Source: an uncultured Roseburia sp. (GTDB lineage: Bacteria; Bacillota; Clostridia; Lachnospirales; Lachnospiraceae). From it: a DNA stretch of 64,000 nucleotides. Under the pieces are notes generated by a model. It saw only the letters and a list, made by a program, of their open reading frames with translations. It did not search any database and was not told the DNA's origin. The stretch spans positions 1 to 64,000 of the forward strand of contig CAAELX010000044.1 in NCBI GenBank assembly GCA_900756925.1, read 5' to 3'. Of the stretch, positions 60,738 to 64,000 are shown one piece after another (positions within the stretch are counted from its first letter, which is position 1; every line of letters starts with the position of its first letter). Made by a program: the position numbers and the translations under genes.

Positions 60738-61699
60738 AAATCGTTTTTTTAGATGCAAAATCAGTAGGAGACGACATTGATCTGTCAGAATTTGACCGGA
60801 TCGGGGAAATGATAAAATATGATTTCTCTACAGAAGAAGAAGCGAGAGAGCGAACCAGGGAAGCGGATGTACTGATCACGAACAAGATGCCGGTCAATGA
60901 GAGCACAATCGGAGAAGCAGAACATCTGAAGTTAGTCTGCCTGACTGCAACCGGAACGAATAACCTGGACAAACAGTATCTGGCAGGGCGTGGGATAGCA
61001 TGGAGAAATGTAGCAGGCTATTCCACGGAATCTGTTGCACAGCATACCTTTGCAATGCTCTTTTATTTGATGGAGAAGCTGCGGTACTATGATGACTATG
61101 TAAAGACAGAGAAGTACGTCAATGATACGGTCTTTACTCATTTTTCCAATGTATTCCATGAACTCTGCGGTATGACGTGGGGAATCATCGGTCTTGGCAA
61201 TATCGGAAGAAGAGTGGCAGATCTTGCAAAGATGTTCGGCTGCCATGTAGTTTATTACTCCACCTCCGGAAAACATGACCAGGAGGGTTATGAGCGTGTT
61301 GACCTGGATACACTGTTAAAAATATCGGATGTGGTATCTGTTCATGCGCCACTGGATGAAAATACGAAAGATCTGATGAATGCAGATGCTTTTGCAAAGA
61401 TGAAAAAGAATGCTATTTTCTTAAATCTCGGAAGAGGACCGATCGTTGTGGAGCAGGCACTTGCAGATGCTCTGGAAAACGGGCAGATTGCAGCAGCAGG
61501 GCTTGATGTGCTTGCCGCCGAACCGATGCGGGAGGACAATCCGCTGCGCCTGATCAAGGACAGCGAAAAGCTTCTGATTACACCGCACATCGGCTGGGCA
61601 AGCGTGGAGGCGCGCACGAGGCTGATGCATACGATCGTGGGACAGATCCGGGAGTTTTTTGAGAAGACAGAGGCAGTGGTGAGAGTGACTGTGGAATAA
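60734..61699 (+). CDS. D-2-hydroxyacid dehydrogenase (NAD-dependent)
   Basis: A 321-residue enzyme reducing 2-oxoacids to D-2-hydroxyacids, in the glycerate/hydroxypyruvate reductase-like group. The nucleotide-binding turn is GIIGLGNIGRRVADLAKMFG, the catalytic Arg follows the NLGRGPIV stretch, and the Glu and His are in the AAEPMREDNPL and LLITPHIGWAS blocks. It converges directly, with no gap, on the SDR gene. Confidence 0.9.
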   Translation: MKIVFLDAKSVGDDIDLSEFDRIGEMIKYDFSTEEEARERTREADVLITNKMPVNESTIGEAEHLKLVCLTATGTNNLDKQYLAGRGIAWRNVAGYSTESVAQHTFAMLFYLMEKLRYYDDYVKTEKYVNDTVFTHFSNVFHELCGMTWGIIGLGNIGRRVADLAKMFGCHVVYYSTSGKHDQEGYERVDLDTLLKISDVVSVHAPLDENTKDLMNADAFAKMKKNAIFLNLGRGPIVVEQALADALENGQIAAAGLDVLAAEPMREDNPLRLIKDSEKLLITPHIGWASVEARTRLMHTIVGQIREFFEKTEAVVRVTVE

Positions 61700-62470
61700 T
61701 TACCGGCACATTGCGCCCCCGTCAATCACAAAGTCCTGCCCGGTGACAAACCGTGCAGCATCTGAAGCAAGATAAAGAGCGCAGCAGGCGATATCCTCCA
61801 CTTCGCCCAAAAGGCCGAGTGGAGAGTCTGCGCGCATTTTTGCTTCCTGCTCGGGCATCTCGCGGACGTGGGCTGTCATTTCGGTGACGATAAAGCCTGG
61901 ATAAATCGTGTTGACGCGGATCTTTTGGTCACCAAGGCGGTAAGCCAGTGTCTTGGAGAGACTTTTGATGGCACCCTTGGCTGCAGAGTAGACGATCGGT
62001 CCACTTGCGCGTAAAGCTGCCAGGGAAGCAATATTAATGATAGAGCCGACGCCGTTTTTGGCACATTCCGGATAAGCATACTTGATGCAGTAAAAGGTAG
62101 AATCGAAGTCCATCTGCATGGTATGGGTAAAGTTTTCTGTGGAAAATTCTTCTGTGAGATTTCCGTGTGCCCCTCTGCCCCCGGCGCTGTTGATCAGAAT
62201 GTCCAGCCGGCCGAACTGCTTCATGCAGGCTTCTACCGTAAGCCGGCAGTTTTCTTCCAGCATAAGATCGGCAGAATGGCAGGCACAGATGCCGCCAACA
62301 GCCTCAATTTCCCGCTGTACCTCTAATAATTTCTCCATACGTCGGCCGACAATCATGACGGAAGCACCGGCCTGTGCAAGTGCGATGGCACATCCTTTTC
62401 CAATTCCGGTACCGCCGCCGGTGATTAAGGCAACACGTCCTGTCAGATCAAATTTATTCAGAATACTCAT
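61700..62470 (-). CDS. SDR-family NAD(P)-dependent oxidoreductase
   Basis: A 256-residue short-chain dehydrogenase. The cofactor turn is TGGGTGIGKG, the structural NSAGG block follows, and the catalytic YSAAK is preceded by IINIASLAALRASG. Homologues reduce 3-oxoacyl or sugar/polyol substrates. It is translated after the VOC gene with a 4-base overlap (ATGA), so the two enzymes probably act in one pathway, controlled by the divergent TetR gene. Confidence 0.92.
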   Translation of the reverse strand: MSILNKFDLTGRVALITGGGTGIGKGCAIALAQAGASVMIVGRRMEKLLEVQREIEAVGGICACHSADLMLEENCRLTVEACMKQFGRLDILINSAGGRGAHGNLTEEFSTENFTHTMQMDFDSTFYCIKYAYPECAKNGVGSIINIASLAALRASGPIVYSAAKGAIKSLSKTLAYRLGDQKIRVNTIYPGFIVTEMTAHVREMPEQEAKMRADSPLGLLGEVEDIACCALYLASDAARFVTGQDFVIDGGAMCR

Positions 62471-62952
62471 GGCCGTTTGATCTCCCCCTCATGTAATTCA
62501 ATCATAACTCCTTCAGGTCCGCGGAAGTAGGTAAATTTAAAACCGGGGATATGACTGCTTTCCACAATTGGATTCATCAGTTCATAGCCTAAGGCCTGGA
62601 TCTTTGCAACGACAGCCTCAATATCATCCACACGGAGCATAAAGTGCATGGAACCAAGGTCATTATGATCCATTGGCGGACATGGTCTTGCAGGCGGATC
62701 GACATACTGGTGGATCTCAAGATCAATGCCGCCTTCCCCATGCAGCATCAGACAGTGCATGAGCTGGTTTGTACAACCGGACAGCCCCTGAGCCGGTTGA
62801 ATCTGGTTGCGTGCTTCAAAAACGACTTTCATTCCAAGGGTGTCACAGAACAGGCGAAGGCATTCATCAATGTCGTGTACCATTATGCCAACCTGGAAAA
62901 CGCCTTTTGCGTATCCTTTTTTTGAAGTGAGTGTAGTGTTATTCTCTGTCAT
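62467..62952 (-). CDS. VOC-family (glyoxalase/dioxygenase-fold) protein
   Basis: A 161-residue vicinal-oxygen-chelate protein with two beta-alpha-beta-beta-beta units. Candidate metal ligands are the His in QVGIMVHDIDECL, the His and Glu in DLEIHQYV and the final Glu in GPEGVMIELHE. Members isomerise or cleave small oxygenated compounds; the substrate is unknown. It is first gene of a two-gene operon with the SDR oxidoreductase. AGGAGG lies before the ATG on the minus strand. Confidence 0.88.
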   Translation of the reverse strand: MTENNTTLTSKKGYAKGVFQVGIMVHDIDECLRLFCDTLGMKVVFEARNQIQPAQGLSGCTNQLMHCLMLHGEGGIDLEIHQYVDPPARPCPPMDHNDLGSMHFMLRVDDIEAVVAKIQALGYELMNPIVESSHIPGFKFTYFRGPEGVMIELHEGEIKRP

Positions 62953-62974
62953 AAAATCCTCCTTATTATGGCAA

Positions 62975-63063
62975 ATAATTTTTCATTTATGCCAATGAAA
63001 AGTTCACAAAATTTGATTTTTCATCGTTACATTACAATATAACTTGAAAAATAATTGGCATAA
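62975..63063. promoter_or_regulatory. TetR-type operator repeats in the divergent region
   Basis: TTATGCCAAT (62987-62996) and its inverse ATTGGCATAA (63054-63063) lie in the gap between the VOC and TetR genes. A third, related TTATGGCAAATAATTTTTC stands at about 62974, matching the inverse of the right-hand site with its flank. Such spaced sites suggest control of both directions by the TetR protein. Confidence 0.6.
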
Positions 63064-63131
63064 CTATATGATAGAATTTGTGAAATAGATTTTCAACAAA
63101 CAGATAGAGTGGAAAGTGTCGTGTTAATAAA

Positions 63132-63713
63132 ATGAACCGTGCCAAGAATAACAGGTATCAGGAGACAGAAAATAGGATCAAGAGCAGCCTGCTTACACTG
63201 CTTGAGATGAACAGAGTGGAAAAGATAACAATCAAACAGGTCTGTGCAGGAGCAGGAATCCACAGGTCATCTTTTTATCTTCACTTTACAGATATTTATG
63301 AGGTGCTGGTGAAAATCGAAAATGAATTTTCACAGAAGCTTTTACAGATATTTATGAAATATATTGACGCAAATGGAATAGACCGGGCACTTGTGCAGGC
63401 GATTTTTGAATTTGTAAAAGAAAATGAAGCGTTTTACCGGACATTTCTGGCAGGAAATACAGAAATTTCGGTTTTTAAACTTGCGGAAAAGTCAAATCTT
63501 ACAGAAGTGATGCCAAAGATAAGGGAAAGAACAGGATTGCATCTTTATGCAGGTATGGATCTGCACATGGTTTTTTTTGCAAAAGGACTGGAGGGAGTCA
63601 TCCGGAAATGGGTGGAAAACGGATGCAGGATCAGCCCGGAGACTATGACTGAAATGGTCTGTGAAGAGTATGACAGAAGAAAGCTGACAGTTCCGGGAGC
63701 AGAACCGTTATAG
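63132..63713 (+). CDS. TetR/AcrR-family transcriptional regulator
   Basis: A 193-residue regulator. The N-terminal helix-turn-helix is KITIKQVCAGAGIHRSSFYL with HFTDIYEVL following, and the C-terminal helices form a ligand pocket of the TetR_C type. It is divergent from the VOC-SDR operon and probably represses it, binding the repeats between them. The ribosome site is weak, so the start is only moderately certain. Confidence 0.88.
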   Translation: MNRAKNNRYQETENRIKSSLLTLLEMNRVEKITIKQVCAGAGIHRSSFYLHFTDIYEVLVKIENEFSQKLLQIFMKYIDANGIDRALVQAIFEFVKENEAFYRTFLAGNTEISVFKLAEKSNLTEVMPKIRERTGLHLYAGMDLHMVFFAKGLEGVIRKWVENGCRISPETMTEMVCEEYDRRKLTVPGAEPL

Positions 63714-63861
63714 AAAACTGAAAAAGGGAGTTGCAAAAGCGAAGAAAGAACGCTAATATAGATTTTAAAATAGTAAAGCAATGCAGTGCCGGACGTAAAA
63801 ATTTCCAAAACAACAGAAAAAGTAAGAAATAGGGAAAAAGCCCGGCAGAAAGGTGGAAAAC

Positions 63862-64000
63862 ATGGATATGAATATTGTATGCCTGGACTTAGAGGGGGTA
63901 TTAGTGCCGGAGATCTGGATCGCATTTGCGGAGGAAACAGGAATCCCGGAGCTTAAGAGAACAACGAGAGATGAACCGGATTATGATAAACTGATGAAGT
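63862..64000 (+). CDS. thrH: ThrH-like phosphatase/homoserine phosphotransferase, partial
   Basis: The first 46 residues of a HAD-family protein running off the right edge. The reading begins [20 protein letters not shown]; the D-L-E-G-V motif I with Glu in place of the second Asp, followed by [20 protein letters not shown], is typical of ThrH, which dephosphorylates phosphoserine and transfers phosphate to homoserine. AAAGGTGG lies about 7 bases upstream. An ATG two codons later is an alternative start. Confidence 0.88.
   Translation, partial: MDMNIVCLDLEGVLVPEIWIAFAEETGIPELKRTTRDEPDYDKLMK

Noticed and set aside
1..64000. tRNA, rRNA or complete insertion sequences
   Set aside because: No cloverleaf ends, ribosomal RNA blocks or transposase genes were recognised in any gap.

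Overview
The window looks like chromosome of a gut-type Lachnospiraceae (Firmicutes, Clostridia), closest in style to Agathobacter or Roseburia. This is inferred from moderate GC, strong AGGAGG-type ribosome sites, ATP-type PEP carboxykinase, permuted-domain GH3 enzymes, GPH sugar symporters, and ABC sugar importers without their own ATPase. No rRNA, tRNA, CRISPR array, phage or complete insertion sequence was seen.

Layout. 1-1.6 kb: 5' part of pckA (minus strand), a possible small protein and an XRE regulator. 1.8-11.5 kb: an AT-richer plant-glycan island with GH78 rhamnosidase-type enzyme, GPH symporter, GH43, AraC regulator and permuted GH3. The same 12-bp-stem hairpin stands before the first and the last enzyme, and a coding remnant lies at the right edge. 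11.9-24.2 kb: MATE exporter, ArsR regulator divergent from an MFS exporter, ECF S-component, Mrp ATPase, deoD, aldehyde dehydrogenase, zinc phospholipase C-like protein, and a radical SAM/SPASM gene with a flippase-like membrane protein that seems to start at AUU. 24.6-29.9 kb: LTA-synthase-like enzyme, HAD phosphatase, NSS transporter and LysR regulator.

29.9-36.4 kb: an AAA-ATPase-like gene remnant, then a LacI-controlled ABC importer with a cytoplasmic sulfatase, marked by three identical TAAGCGCTTA operators. 36.5-37.1 kb: a 50-residue membrane protein and a likely type I toxin-antitoxin pair: a 28-residue holin-like toxin on the minus strand and an antisense RNA on the plus strand. 37.2-47.2 kb: GlgX-type debranching enzyme, MBL hydrolase, second GPH symporter, an AraC regulator fused to an apparently dead GH39-like domain, and a second permuted GH3.

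47.3-57.6 kb: the most unusual block. A response regulator/histidine kinase pair diverges from a lipoprotein joining a propeller-like region to a solute-binding domain, two sugar-type ABC permeases, a MacA/HlyD-like adaptor and a short MacB-core-only membrane protein, with no ATPase. An MFS gene follows, and its start codon is buried in an elaborate inverted-repeat leader. 57.8-64 kb: S66 peptidase, NfeD, patatin, D-2-hydroxyacid dehydrogenase, a VOC-SDR operon divergent from a TetR regulator, and the start of thrH.

Intergenic regions at about 14.5, 24.4 and 59.1 kb carry related mosaic repeats sharing GCGAAACTC ends and AACGAAGACAC and GGGGAGCCGCC blocks. Another short repeat, GCATTCTATTG, occurs at 14.5 and 18.9 kb, with a diverged copy at 24.3 kb.
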